A stretch of 64,000 bases of DNA, taken from contig DAOROA010000004.1 of the NCBI GenBank assembly GCA_035441325.1, positions 38,059-102,058 on the forward strand, written 5' to 3'. This document shows, one piece after another, positions 24,602-33,882 of this stretch (within the stretch, counting starts at the first letter, position 1; every line of letters begins with the position of its first letter). Source of the stretch: Competibacter_A sp002352125. GTDB lineage: Bacteria; Pseudomonadota; Gammaproteobacteria; Competibacterales; Competibacteraceae. The translations under genes were made by a program, and so were the position numbers. The notes below the pieces were generated by a model that did not search any database, was not told the DNA's origin, and saw only the letters and a program-made list of their open reading frames with translations.

Positions 24602-25051
24602 TCAATCCGACTGCGGCCCACTATCACCGCGCGTCCTGCTCATGGCCAAGGTGTTCACTCCATCCCGCACTTGGTACTCGACTGAATCCACGCAGGATTT
24701 GATGATGGTCAAGCCGCGACCGCGCATGTGCCAAGTCTCCGGACTGGCCGGATCCGGCTCCACAAATTCTTCTGTGGCCAGTTTCTGCGGATCCATGGCT
24801 TCCCCTCCATCGCGCACCAACAAGCTGACCCGCCCCGCAGCGAGCTGGAACTCCACGACTATCAGATGGCCGGGCTGGTTGCGGTAAGCGTGTTCGAGCG
24901 CGTTGTTGACGGCCTCGACCACGGCCAACTCGATCTTGGCGATGTCGGCTGCGGATAAGCCCGCCAGCCGGCACAAGCCTTGCACGGCACAACTGAGTAG
25001 TTCGATGCATTCGGGTCGGCTTTCGATAGCCAAGCTGATTGTCTGGGTCAT
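24602..25051 (-). CDS. Anti-sigma-type Ser kinase (RsbW/HATPase fold)
   Basis: 149 residues of GHKL ATPase. The N-box EAVNNALEHAYRNQPG, DGGEAMDP and the ATP-lid GRGLTIIKSCVDSVEY are present. Members phosphorylate the STAS protein and bind a sigma factor or another output. The ATG overlaps the phosphatase stop (25048-25051). No sigma factor gene is nearby, so the target is unknown. Confidence 0.9.
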   Translation of the reverse strand: MTQTISLAIESRPECIELLSCAVQGLCRLAGLSAADIAKIELAVVEAVNNALEHAYRNQPGHLIVVEFQLAAGRVSLLVRDGGEAMDPQKLATEEFVEPDPASPETWHMRGRGLTIIKSCVDSVEYQVRDGVNTLAMSRTRGDSGPQSD

Positions 25052-26259
25052 GGCTGTGGTTCGCGCTCCAATACCAGCAAAGTGATATCGTCTTGGTGAT
25101 TATCGTCGCCTTTCCACGCTCGAAGCGCTTGCCCGACGCGCTCGGTCACTGCCGAAACTGGCAGATCGGCTGTTTCTTCCAGTAGCTGCCTCAGCCGCAG
25201 CTCGGAAAACAGTTCGCCGGCAACGTTATCGCATTCGGTCACACCATCCGAATACAAAAATAGCCGATCACCGGGCGCCAGTTCGAAAGTCGTGATTTCG
25301 TATCCGATCTCGGGGAACATGCCAACGGGAAAACCGCTGCCACCCATCAGTTTGGTTTGGCGGCTGGCGCGACTTAACCAAATCGGTTGAGGATGCCCGG
25401 CCAAGGTCAGATTCACCTGGCCGGAATGTAAATCCAGATTACCGTAAATCATGGTAAAATATGGAAGTGGATCGATGTCCGATTGAAACCGCCGGTTCAA
25501 CTCCCCCACCACTCGTTGCGGGATAGCCTCCTTGCCTAGACCGGTTTCCTGTCGGGACAGCCGTTTTTCCTCGGATCCTTGGGACAACAGCCGGCTCAGG
25601 GTAAAAGACAGCAGTGCGGCCGGCACGCCGTGACCGGCCACGTCGAGCTGATAAAAGCTCAGCAAACCCCCATCGCCGGTCACGAAGTAATCGAAAATAT
25701 CGCCCGCAACGAAAGAGCTCGGTTGAAACAACCAATCGACTGTGATCGCGGGTAACCGTAGCGGGGGCGGTAGCAACGCCTTCTGCATGACGGCGGCCGA
25801 CTCCAGGTCGCGACGAATGGTCGTGTACGCCTCGGACAGCGTGCGGTTGGCTTGGTCGAGGCGGTGGTTGCGCTCTTCCAGTTCTTCCTCCAGCCGCAAA
25901 ATGCGCTCGCCGGCGCGAACGCGCACCCGCAGTTCTTCTCGGTAGACCGGTTTGACCATAAAATCGTCGGCTCCGGCATCCATGCCCTGCACCAGCGACG
26001 TTCTGTCGTTGCGGCCAGTCAACAAAATCAGGTAGATATAATTGGAAAACTCGGCAGCCCTCACTCGCCGACACAAATCCGGGCCGGTCAAACCCGGCAT
26101 CATCCAATCGCTGATGACCAAGCGGATCCGTCCTTGCCGCAAAATTTCCCATGCTTCCAGACCATTGCGCGCCACGGTGACTTCGTAGTTCCAGCGGCGC
26201 AGCATTGCTGCGATGATCCGCAATGCGTTCGAGTCGTCGTCCACCACCAAGATGTGCAT
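25048..26259 (-). CDS. Response regulator fused to PP2C phosphatase (RsbU-like)
   Basis: 403 residues. The REC domain (about 1-120) has VVDDDSNALR, LVISDWMMPGLTGPD and VKPVYREEL. A helical linker (about 122-160) leads to a SpoIIE/PP2C domain with VAGDIFDYF, YQLDVAGHGVPAALLS and LYSDGVTECDN, supplying the metal-binding Asp residues. Phosphorylation of REC should switch on dephosphorylation of the STAS protein. It is the first gene of the cluster; its cognate histidine kinase is not adjacent. Related single-chain versions (HsbR, CrsR) carry the kinase in the same polypeptide. Confidence 0.93.
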   Translation of the reverse strand: MHILVVDDDSNALRIIAAMLRRWNYEVTVARNGLEAWEILRQGRIRLVISDWMMPGLTGPDLCRRVRAAEFSNYIYLILLTGRNDRTSLVQGMDAGADDFMVKPVYREELRVRVRAGERILRLEEELEERNHRLDQANRTLSEAYTTIRRDLESAAVMQKALLPPPLRLPAITVDWLFQPSSFVAGDIFDYFVTGDGGLLSFYQLDVAGHGVPAALLSFTLSRLLSQGSEEKRLSRQETGLGKEAIPQRVVGELNRRFQSDIDPLPYFTMIYGNLDLHSGQVNLTLAGHPQPIWLSRASRQTKLMGGSGFPVGMFPEIGYEITTFELAPGDRLFLYSDGVTECDNVAGELFSELRLRQLLEETADLPVSAVTERVGQALRAWKGDDNHQDDITLLVLEREPQP

Positions 26260-26465
26260 ATTTGTCGGGTCGATACAGCGGCTTCGAATCGAGCGGGAAC
26301 CGGCGGCGAAGAACCCCGGGCGAGCGCGAACGAGAGCCGGCCAAAATGGGTCATACGGATAAGTTTAGCGCCTATCGTCCGCGTTCGCATCGGAACCCGT
26401 TTTTCGGATCACGAAGTTTTTTTAGGCGTGCTTCTCGCCCCCATCGCACCCAGGAGAGACCTTCC

Positions 26466-28715
26466 ATGCCGGCCACAACCCCAACCAAACCGCTTCGCCT
26501 GGCCATCGGGGGCATGAGTTGCGCCGGTTGCGTCGCCGCCGTCGAAACCGCCTTGCGTGGCGTGCCCGACGTCGTCGAAGCCACCGTGAACCTGGCCGAA
26601 CGCACCGCCCAAGTGGTCGGCGCTCCGCAGGCCGCACCGTTGATCGCGGCAGTCCGCGAGGCGGGCTACGACGCCGCCGAACTGCGCGATGATGACGCCG
26701 AGATCGAAGAACGCGACCGCGCCGAACGTGCTCGTTACCGGCGGTTGACTCGCAACGCCATCGCCGCCGGTGCCGTCGCGGCACCCTTGATGCTCGCGGA
26801 CATGGCCGGCTGGCTGCCGACGTTGGCGACACCAAACGGCCAAATGTTTTGGATTGCGATCGGCTTGGTTACTCTGGCGGCAACGGTCTACGGCGGCGGT
26901 CATTTTTTCATTGGCGCTTGGCGGCAATTTCGCCATCACAACGCCAACATGGACACCCTGATCGCTTTGGGTACCGGCTCGGCCTGGTTCTATTCGATGC
27001 TGGTGGCCTCGTTCCCCGCCAGCGTGCCGAGTTTGGCCCAACACGCCTATTTCGAGGCAACGGTTACCATCATCGCCTTGATCAATCTCGGTTCCGCCCT
27101 GGAAAGCCGGGCGCGCGGCAAAGCGTCGGCAGCCATCCAACGCTTGCTCGGCTTGCGACCGAAAACCGCCCGTCTGATCGACGGTGGCCTGGAGCGGGAT
27201 GTGCCCATCGAAACGCTTGGCATCGGCGCGCGAATTCGCATCCGCCCCGGCGAGAAAATCCCGGTGGACGGCATCGTCGTCGAGGGCCGGTCTACGGTGG
27301 ATGAATCCATGCTCACCGGAGAGCCGCTGCCGGTGGTCAAGCGCGAAGAGGACATCGTGACCGGCGGCACCTTGAACGGAGCGGGCACCTTCGTGTTCCG
27401 CGCCACCCGCATCGGGGAAGACACCGTACTGGCCCAGATCATCGCCAGCGTGCGGCAGGCGCAGAACAGCAAACCGCCGATCGGCCGGCTCGCCGACCGA
27501 ATCGCGGCCGTGTTCGTACCGGCGGTGTTGATCGTCGCCACGCTTAGCGCCCTAGTCTGGTTCAACGTCGGACCGGAACCTCGGCTCGGCTTCGTGCTGG
27601 TCACCACTTTGACGGTGCTGATCATCGCCTGTCCCTGCGCGCTGGGGTTAGCCACGCCGATTTCGATCATGGTCGGCGTTGGCAAGGCCGCCGAATATGG
27701 CATTCTGATCCGCGACGGCGAGGCGCTGCAACGGGCCGGACAACTGACCACGGTAGTGCTGGATAAAACCGGCACTGTCACCGCCGGCCGGCCAACGGTC
27801 GCTGCCGTGACAACCGTGTCCGATCTCGACGAAAACGAGATTTTTCGATTGGCGGCCGGCTTGGAGGCTGGCTCCGAGCACCCGCTAGCGCAGGCCATAT
27901 CGAACGCCGCCCGCGAGCGCGGCCTCGCCGTCCCTGCGGTGGACCGGTTCGAGGCCATCGCCGGCCAAGGCGCGAGCGGCGTCGTGGAAAATCGCTCGCT
28001 GCTGGCGGGTAACCGCCGCTTGCTGGACGCTCGCGGCATCGACGCCGCTCCGCTCGCGGCCGAGGCGGAGCGGTTGGCCGCCGCCGGACAAACGCCGGTG
28101 TTCGTGGCCGTGGACGGTCGAGCGGTCGGCATCGTCGCGGTGGCCGATCCGCTCAAACCGGATTCCGCCGCCGCCATCCGCCGCCTGCGGGATTTGGGCC
28201 TGCGCGTCGTCTTGCTGACCGGCGATCACGCCGCCACCGCTCGCGCCGTCGCCGCACAAACCGGCATCGACGAGGTTTTTGCCGATGTGCCGCCCACCGC
28301 CAAGGCCGACGTGATCGCCGGCCTCCAAGCGCGCGGCGAAATCGTCGGCATGGCCGGCGACGGCATCAACGACGCACCGGCCTTGGCCCGGGCCGACGTC
28401 GGCTTTGCGATGGGCACCGGCACCGACGTCGCCATCGAAAGCGCCAGCGTGACCTTGGTGCGCGGCTCGTTGCACGGCATCGCCGACGCCATCGCTCTTT
28501 CTCGTGCCACGGTGACCAATATTCGCCAAAATTTGTTCGGTGCTTTCCTTTACAATACCTTGGGAATCCCGATCGCGGCGGGCGCGCTTTACCCCGCGAC
28601 CGGATTGTTGCTCGATCCGATGTTGGCCGGCGCGGCGATGGCGCTGTCGTCCTTCACCGTCGTCAGCAACGCCAACCGACTTCGCTGGTTTCGACCACAA
28701 GCCAAACCGAGATGA
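26466..28715 (+). CDS. copA: Copper-exporting P-type ATPase
   Basis: 749 residues. One N-terminal metal-binding domain has GGMSCAGCVAAVE (CAGC). Membrane helices follow, with the CPC ion site in IACPCALGLATP, the actuator motif LTGEPLP, the phosphorylation motif LDKTGTVTAG, the HP motif SEHPLAQA and MAGDGINDAPALA. The last helices carry YNTLGIPIAAG and MALSSFTVVSNA, typical of the Cu(I) class. ATG 26466 has AGGAGAG upstream. It heads a tightly coupled set with two small membrane proteins, two kinases and a regulator. I see no CueR-type operator before it. Confidence 0.94.
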   Translation: MPATTPTKPLRLAIGGMSCAGCVAAVETALRGVPDVVEATVNLAERTAQVVGAPQAAPLIAAVREAGYDAAELRDDDAEIEERDRAERARYRRLTRNAIAAGAVAAPLMLADMAGWLPTLATPNGQMFWIAIGLVTLAATVYGGGHFFIGAWRQFRHHNANMDTLIALGTGSAWFYSMLVASFPASVPSLAQHAYFEATVTIIALINLGSALESRARGKASAAIQRLLGLRPKTARLIDGGLERDVPIETLGIGARIRIRPGEKIPVDGIVVEGRSTVDESMLTGEPLPVVKREEDIVTGGTLNGAGTFVFRATRIGEDTVLAQIIASVRQAQNSKPPIGRLADRIAAVFVPAVLIVATLSALVWFNVGPEPRLGFVLVTTLTVLIIACPCALGLATPISIMVGVGKAAEYGILIRDGEALQRAGQLTTVVLDKTGTVTAGRPTVAAVTTVSDLDENEIFRLAAGLEAGSEHPLAQAISNAARERGLAVPAVDRFEAIAGQGASGVVENRSLLAGNRRLLDARGIDAAPLAAEAERLAAAGQTPVFVAVDGRAVGIVAVADPLKPDSAAAIRRLRDLGLRVVLLTGDHAATARAVAAQTGIDEVFADVPPTAKADVIAGLQARGEIVGMAGDGINDAPALARADVGFAMGTGTDVAIESASVTLVRGSLHGIADAIALSRATVTNIRQNLFGAFLYNTLGIPIAAGALYPATGLLLDPMLAGAAMALSSFTVVSNANRLRWFRPQAKPR

Positions 28716-28792
28716 CCACCTTTATCGTCAACTGCGCCGGACTGGGTTTGATCGCCCTGATCGTCTGGTGGTTTTGGATCGCCCGCCCATGA
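28712..28792 (+). CDS. 26-residue single-helix peptide, possible cupredoxin remnant
   Basis: ATG 28712 overlaps the copA stop, and its stop TGA overlaps the next ATG (28789), so it is linked on both sides by ATGA. The peptide is one helix ending in IVWWFWIARP. From memory, copper-ATPase-linked cupredoxins begin with a similar helix followed by a copper-binding domain that is absent here. Either a truncated cupredoxin or a genuine micro-protein like other small ATPase subunits would fit. Confidence 0.5.
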   Translation: MTTFIVNCAGLGLIALIVWWFWIARP

Positions 28793-29103
28793 AATCGCCG
28801 TCTTTCGCCAAACCGTCCCGGTTGAACCGGTTCGTTCTGGCCGTCGCTTCGGTGCTGGCCGCAGCGGTGGGATTTGCCGTCGCTTCGGTGTTGCTCGCCG
28901 TCTTGCTGGCGGCCGGATTGGCGGCTGGCGGCTGGCTGTGGTGGCAATACCGCCGGTTGACGCGGCAGGCGCGAGCTGCCCCTTCCGACTTCATCGAAGG
29001 CGAATACAGGATCGAGTCCGAACTTCCCGCACTAGAAGACCGGCGGACGGCATCCGCCGAACCGGCGGACCGGACAGCATCCGCCCTGCGCCGCGCACCG
29101 TGA
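28789..29103 (+). CDS. Small membrane protein of the copA operon
   Basis: 104 residues. A basic start is followed by one long or two hairpin hydrophobic helices (about 16-50, Ala/Val/Leu rich, ending GGWLWWQYRR) and a hydrophilic acidic tail rich in Glu and Ala. No family is recognised. Both ends overlap neighbours (ATGA at 28789, GTGA at 29100). Confidence 0.65.
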   Translation: MKSPSFAKPSRLNRFVLAVASVLAAAVGFAVASVLLAVLLAAGLAAGGWLWWQYRRLTRQARAAPSDFIEGEYRIESELPALEDRRTASAEPADRTASALRRAP

Positions 29104-31055
29104 AAACCGCTGCGCCGCTCGATTCTGCGACCGATCCCATCGCCCGGCGTATCCGCATCGAGCAGGTTCGGTTGCTGTACACCCAAGCCTCGCTGAGCGC
29201 CACCGCCGCCTTGTTTGTCGCTCCCTTGGTGGTGCTCGTCCATTGGCAAGTCGTTCCGCACCCGGTGTTGCTGGCTTGGCTGGCCTCGCTGGAAACCACC
29301 ATCCTGGTTCGGCTGGCGCTGGCTGCCGCTTTCCGGCGCGATCCAAACGCGGAAGGAAACACGGAACGCTGGGCCAATCGTTATACCTGGGCCTGCGCCA
29401 CCAGCGGGATTTGTTGGGGTGGTTGCACTGTTCTGTTGGCACTGTCGCCGTCGCCGGTCTATCAATCCTTCATCGCCCTGATCCTGGGCGGAATCCTGAT
29501 GAACGGCGTGCTGACCATGACGCCAGTTTTGACCACCTGCGTGGTCTACGCCCTGCCTCTCGCCCTGCCACCGGTGCTCTGGCTGCTGCTGCAAGACGAT
29601 TTGTTGCGCACCACCATGGGCGCCACTGGCGTCTTGTATTTGTTGCTGGCGCTGGGAACCGCCCACCGCTACCACCAAACCCTGACCCGCTCGCTCGGGC
29701 TAGCGATGGAAAACCTGGGACTGGCCCAATCGTTCGCCGCCGCCAAGGAGCAGGCCGAAGAAATCAACCGGCGGTTGGCCGAACAACAGGCGGCACTACA
29801 AGACAGCGTGGAGGCAATGCGGGAATTTCATCAAGTCATCTCCACGCCGTATCGCCACGCCAGCGAGCAGATTCGGGCCATGCTGGCGTTGGGCTGTCGG
29901 CGGTTTGGGCTAGCCATCGGCATTCTGGCCCGCGTCGAAGGCGAGTGCTACAAGATCGTTCAGGTTATCGCCCCCAACAACGACATCGCCGAGGGCGATG
30001 TCTTGGCGCTGAGCGATACCTATTGCCACGATACCCTCCGCGCGAAATCGCCTTTGAGCTTCGAGCACGCCGCAGCCGGCCGCTGGCGCCATCATCCCTG
30101 CTACCTGAAGTTCAAGCTGGAAGCTTACCTGGGCACCCCCGTCCAGGCCGGAAGCCAACCCTACGGCGTTCTCTGCTTCTGCGATTTTCCACCGCGACCC
30201 GCACCGTTTTCCACCGTGGACCGCGAGCTCATCCAACTGATGGCCCAGTGGGTGGGAGCCACCATCGAACAAGACCGCATGGCCACGGCCACCCAACGGC
30301 AACACACCTTGCTGGCACACGCCTCCCGCCTCAACACGCTGGGCGAAATGGCCTCGGGGTTAGCACACGAAATCAACCAGCCGATCACCGCCATCGCGCT
30401 ATACACCGAAGCCTGTCTGGCCCAGTTGCAAAGCGGCCCGGTCAAGCCGGCCGAAATACGGGAAACTTTGGAAAAAATCGCTGCCCAAAGCGCCCGGACC
30501 AACACCATCATCCAACACGTCCGCCATTTTGCCCGCCAGAGCAAGCCTCAGTATCTCGCGGTTCGATTCAAGGATCTGTTCGACGACATCGCCGATTTTC
30601 TGCTTTTGGAGGTCCGTCGCCATCGCGTTCATCTCCTGCAAGACATCGCCCCGAACTTGCCGCCGGTACTGGCCGATCCCCTGCAAATCCAACAGGTCAT
30701 TCTCAACCTGATCCATAACGCGGTGGACGCCATGAGCGACAGCGAGGGTTCGCGCTCGATTACCGTCTTCGCCCGGCTCGACCGCTGGGCCATCGAGGCC
30801 GGGATCAAAGATACCGGGCCCGGCGTACCGCCGGACATGCTCGACCAGTTGCTTCATCCGTTTTTTACCACCAAGCCCGACGGCCTTGGCCTGGGGCTAT
30901 CGATCAGCCAATCCATCGTCGAAGCGCACGGCGGCCGGTTATGGGTTACCCCGAATCAAGGTCCGGGCGTCACGTTTCGCTTCACCTTGCCGGTCGCCAC
31001 CAACGCCAATGCCTCCGAACGCGATTCCGCAGATTTGCCCCTGGAAACCAGCTAG
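29100..31055 (+). CDS. Membrane histidine kinase with GAF domain
   Basis: 651 residues from GTG 29100, which overlaps the previous stop. Five or six membrane helices (about 25-195) resemble a MASE-type sensor. A coiled coil (about 205-240) leads to a GAF domain (about 245-400, including LSDTYCHDTL and YGVLCFCDF). The HisKA part has SGLAHEINQPITAIALYTEA, the FixL/TodS style H-box. The HATPase has NLIHNAVDAM, DTGPGVPP and GLGLGLSISQSIVEAHGG. It probably phosphorylates the FixJ-like regulator two genes on. Confidence 0.9.
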   Translation: MKTAAPLDSATDPIARRIRIEQVRLLYTQASLSATAALFVAPLVVLVHWQVVPHPVLLAWLASLETTILVRLALAAAFRRDPNAEGNTERWANRYTWACATSGICWGGCTVLLALSPSPVYQSFIALILGGILMNGVLTMTPVLTTCVVYALPLALPPVLWLLLQDDLLRTTMGATGVLYLLLALGTAHRYHQTLTRSLGLAMENLGLAQSFAAAKEQAEEINRRLAEQQAALQDSVEAMREFHQVISTPYRHASEQIRAMLALGCRRFGLAIGILARVEGECYKIVQVIAPNNDIAEGDVLALSDTYCHDTLRAKSPLSFEHAAAGRWRHHPCYLKFKLEAYLGTPVQAGSQPYGVLCFCDFPPRPAPFSTVDRELIQLMAQWVGATIEQDRMATATQRQHTLLAHASRLNTLGEMASGLAHEINQPITAIALYTEACLAQLQSGPVKPAEIRETLEKIAAQSARTNTIIQHVRHFARQSKPQYLAVRFKDLFDDIADFLLLEVRRHRVHLLQDIAPNLPPVLADPLQIQQVILNLIHNAVDAMSDSEGSRSITVFARLDRWAIEAGIKDTGPGVPPDMLDQLLHPFFTTKPDGLGLGLSISQSIVEAHGGRLWVTPNQGPGVTFRFTLPVATNANASERDSADLPLETS

Positions 31056-31069
31056 TCCGGAAAATCGCG

Positions 31070-33019
31070 ATGGCCAGCCTCAAAAACGCTTCGACTCGAA
31101 ATCCGGCTCAGTTCTCTCCTGCTGCCACATCGAATCTGGATTTAGTCGACCGATCGTCCGGGTTCCGGTTGCAACGCTTGCGGCATTATTCTTTCTATCC
31201 AGCTACCGTTAGCCTGCTCTACGTGTTCGGCGGCCTGTGCTGGTTGCTGGCCGTCAACCCGATTTTGGCTAACTGGCTCTACGGTACGCCGTCGTCGCCT
31301 CTTTCCGATCAGTTGCCAAACATCCTGGCGATCATCGCCAGCGGCGGCCTGTTCTACTGGCTACTGCGAACCCACGACAAAACCGCGCATCGCACCAAAC
31401 GGGCGCAGGACATACGGCTGGTCGAATTCATCGAGCAAATTACCGACGTGGCTTTCGTCAAGGATCGGCAAGGACGTTACGCTCTGTTTAATTCGGCGGG
31501 CGCACGCTTGGCCGGCCGTCCTGCGATCGAATGCGTAAACCAGGACGACTCGGCTTTGTTCCCGGCCGAAGTCGCTCACAAATTGATGGAAGACGACCGT
31601 CGAGTGATCGCCGGTGGCACCTTGCTAAGCTGCAAGGATACTTTCACCATCCGGGGTGATACCCGCGTCTTTCTGTCCACCAAATGGCCCTACCGGGACG
31701 CCGACGGCAACATCATCGGCGTCATCGGCATTGCCCGCGACATCACCGAGCAGAAACAGATCGAAGAACGGTTGCGGCGCGCACGCGACGATCTGGATAC
31801 GCGCGTCCGGGAGCGCACCGCCGAACTCTTGACCATCAATCGCACGCTGGAGCGGCAAATCGCCGCGCGGGTTCAAGCGGAAATCGCCCTGCGCGAAAGC
31901 GAGGAGCGGTTTCGCCAGATGGCCGAGCATATCCGGGAAGTGTTTTGGGTTTTCGGCATCGAGGAAGAAAGACTCCTCTACGTCAGCCCGGCCTACGAAG
32001 AAGTTTGGGGGCAACCCATCGCCGGTTTGCAAGAACGCCCCTTGGAGTGGATCGAAGCGGTTCATCCGGACGACCGGCCGCGCGTCCAAGCCGCGCACCT
32101 CGCCAAACGAAAGCTTGGCCACCTCGACGAGGAATATCGCATCGTTCGCCCCGACGGCACGATTCGCTGGATTTGGGATCGCGGCTTTCCCGTTCACGAC
32201 GAAACCGGCTACGTCTATCGCATCGCCGGTTTGGCCGAAGACATCACCGTCCGCAAACTAGCCGAGGATCAGTTGCGGCGGCAGCAGGTGGAACTGGCCC
32301 GCATGTCGCGACTCAGCTTGGCGGTCGAGCTGGCCTCCAACTTGGCCCACGAACTCAACCAGCCGCTAGCGGCCATCGTAGCCTATACGCAAGCGTGTCT
32401 GGCCTTGTTGCGACAACCCCAAACCGATCCCCGGGAGTTGACCGGAACGCTCGACGAAGTCGTCAACCAGGGATTGCGTGCCGGCGGCATCATCCGCCAT
32501 TTGCGCGAGTTGGTCCAAAAACATCCGGCCACCCAAACCACGCTCGACCTCAACGCCCTGATTCGCGCCGTCATCCATTACGCCGAACTGGAATTGCGCC
32601 AATCCGGTGCAGTTCTGAAACTCGAATTGGCCGATTCGCTGCCGACGGTTTTGGCCGACGACATCCAAATTCAGTTGGTGATCCTTTATCTGCTACGCAA
32701 CGCGATCGAAGCAATGAACGAAACCGCCAAGAGATCGCGAAAATTGACGGTACGCACGAGTTCGCCCGATCCGGAGACGGCACTGGTCACCGTATGCGAC
32801 ACCGGGCCGGGTTTTGGCGCGGACACCGCCGAACGGCTGTTCCAGCCCTTTTTCACCACCAAACCTAGCGGGATAGGATTGGGGTTATCGGTTAGCCGCT
32901 CCATCGTCGAATCGCAGGGCGGACAACTGTGGGCAACACCGAACCCGGATGGCGGGGCATCGTTCCATTTGGCCTTGCCGGTTTACCTCAACTCCCGAGC
33001 CCCGCTATCGCGCCCATGA
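31070..33019 (+). CDS. PAS-domain membrane histidine kinase
   Basis: 649 residues. Two membrane helices (about 45-65 and 80-100) are followed by two PAS domains with PAC signatures (first about 118-230 ending IGIARDITEQKQ, second about 285-410 ending AEDITVRKLAE) joined by a coiled coil. The H-box is SNLAHELNQPLAAIVAYTQA; the ATPase has RNAIEAMNE, CDTGPGFG and GIGLGLSVSRSIVESQGG. It closely resembles the kinase just upstream in its catalytic core but differs in sensors. It starts 14 bp after that gene, and its stop overlaps the regulator ATG. Confidence 0.92.
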   Translation: MASLKNASTRNPAQFSPAATSNLDLVDRSSGFRLQRLRHYSFYPATVSLLYVFGGLCWLLAVNPILANWLYGTPSSPLSDQLPNILAIIASGGLFYWLLRTHDKTAHRTKRAQDIRLVEFIEQITDVAFVKDRQGRYALFNSAGARLAGRPAIECVNQDDSALFPAEVAHKLMEDDRRVIAGGTLLSCKDTFTIRGDTRVFLSTKWPYRDADGNIIGVIGIARDITEQKQIEERLRRARDDLDTRVRERTAELLTINRTLERQIAARVQAEIALRESEERFRQMAEHIREVFWVFGIEEERLLYVSPAYEEVWGQPIAGLQERPLEWIEAVHPDDRPRVQAAHLAKRKLGHLDEEYRIVRPDGTIRWIWDRGFPVHDETGYVYRIAGLAEDITVRKLAEDQLRRQQVELARMSRLSLAVELASNLAHELNQPLAAIVAYTQACLALLRQPQTDPRELTGTLDEVVNQGLRAGGIIRHLRELVQKHPATQTTLDLNALIRAVIHYAELELRQSGAVLKLELADSLPTVLADDIQIQLVILYLLRNAIEAMNETAKRSRKLTVRTSSPDPETALVTVCDTGPGFGADTAERLFQPFFTTKPSGIGLGLSVSRSIVESQGGQLWATPNPDGGASFHLALPVYLNSRAPLSRP

Positions 33020-33636
33020 ACGATACGCCGACCGTCTTTCTCATCGACGACGACCAAGCGGTGCGCGACGCCGTCGGTCTGCTGCTGCAAACCGGTGGAC
33101 TGGCCGTGGAAACCTTCGCCAACGCGACCGGTTTTCTCGAAGCCGGCGTCGCGCGGCGACCCGGTTGTCTGGTGCTCGATGTCAGGATGCCGGGCATCAG
33201 CGGCCTGGATTTGCAAAAAAAATTGCGGACACAAGGCCACCGGATCCCGGTCATCTTCATGACCGGCCACGGCGATGTGCCGATGGCGATCCGGGCCATG
33301 AAGGCCGGCGCCTTCGATTTCATCGAAAAACCTTTTCAAGGACAAACCCTGCTGGCCCGCGTCCACGAAGCCTTGGCGCTGGATGCCCGGCAGCGTTGCC
33401 GGCAAGCCCGGCGCGATGAAGTGATGGCGCGGATGGCGCTGTTGTCGCCACGCGAGCGGGAGGTGCTAGAGCGCGTGACGGATGGCCAGTACAACAAAGT
33501 CATCGCGGCCGATCTCGGCATCAGCCTTTCCACGGTGGAGATCCACCGCAAGCGCGTCATGGAAAAATTGCAGGCCGAGTCGCTCTCGGATTTGATCCGA
33601 ATACTGGCCCTGCTAAATGACGAAGAATTGAGTTGA
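33016..33636 (+). CDS. FixJ-family response regulator
   Basis: 206 residues. The REC domain has VFLIDDDQAVRDAVG, phospho-acceptor CLVLDVRMPGISGLD, the FixJ-type signature MTGHGDVPMAIRAMKAGA, and FIEKPF. The LuxR-type HTH follows with LSPREREVLERV and STVEIHRKRVMEKL. As a transcription factor of the FixJ/TodT group it pairs well with the two NtrB/FixL-style kinases upstream. ATG 33016 overlaps their stop. Targets may include copA itself; no operator was identified. Confidence 0.93.
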   Translation: MNDTPTVFLIDDDQAVRDAVGLLLQTGGLAVETFANATGFLEAGVARRPGCLVLDVRMPGISGLDLQKKLRTQGHRIPVIFMTGHGDVPMAIRAMKAGAFDFIEKPFQGQTLLARVHEALALDARQRCRQARRDEVMARMALLSPREREVLERVTDGQYNKVIAADLGISLSTVEIHRKRVMEKLQAESLSDLIRILALLNDEELS

Positions 33637-33882
33637 GCCCGTCGCGGCTCGCTCGATAGTTCGCTCGCCCGGAACGCCTCGGGATGGCGGCCGCGACCAG
33701 CGCTACCTCGTCTCGCCGCTCCGCTAGAATTTCCCCAACGCCCGTATTCGTCACGGCAAACCCTCCGCTATGCTGTTGAAAATCGATCTCGCAAATTCCG
33801 CCCAGCCTTGCTTGAGGCGACGGCGTATCGACCACGTCAACGCGAAGCGGCGCTCGCTCGCGCCTTCGCCCCAGGTAACGCC

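Noticed and set aside
26409..28700. Several long antisense frames across copA
   Set aside because: They are complements of a strongly biased gene and show no recognisable protein.
29100..33636. FixL/FixJ assignment by name
   Set aside because: The regulator is FixJ-like and the H-boxes are of that group, but I see no heme-PAS signature, so oxygen sensing is not claimed.
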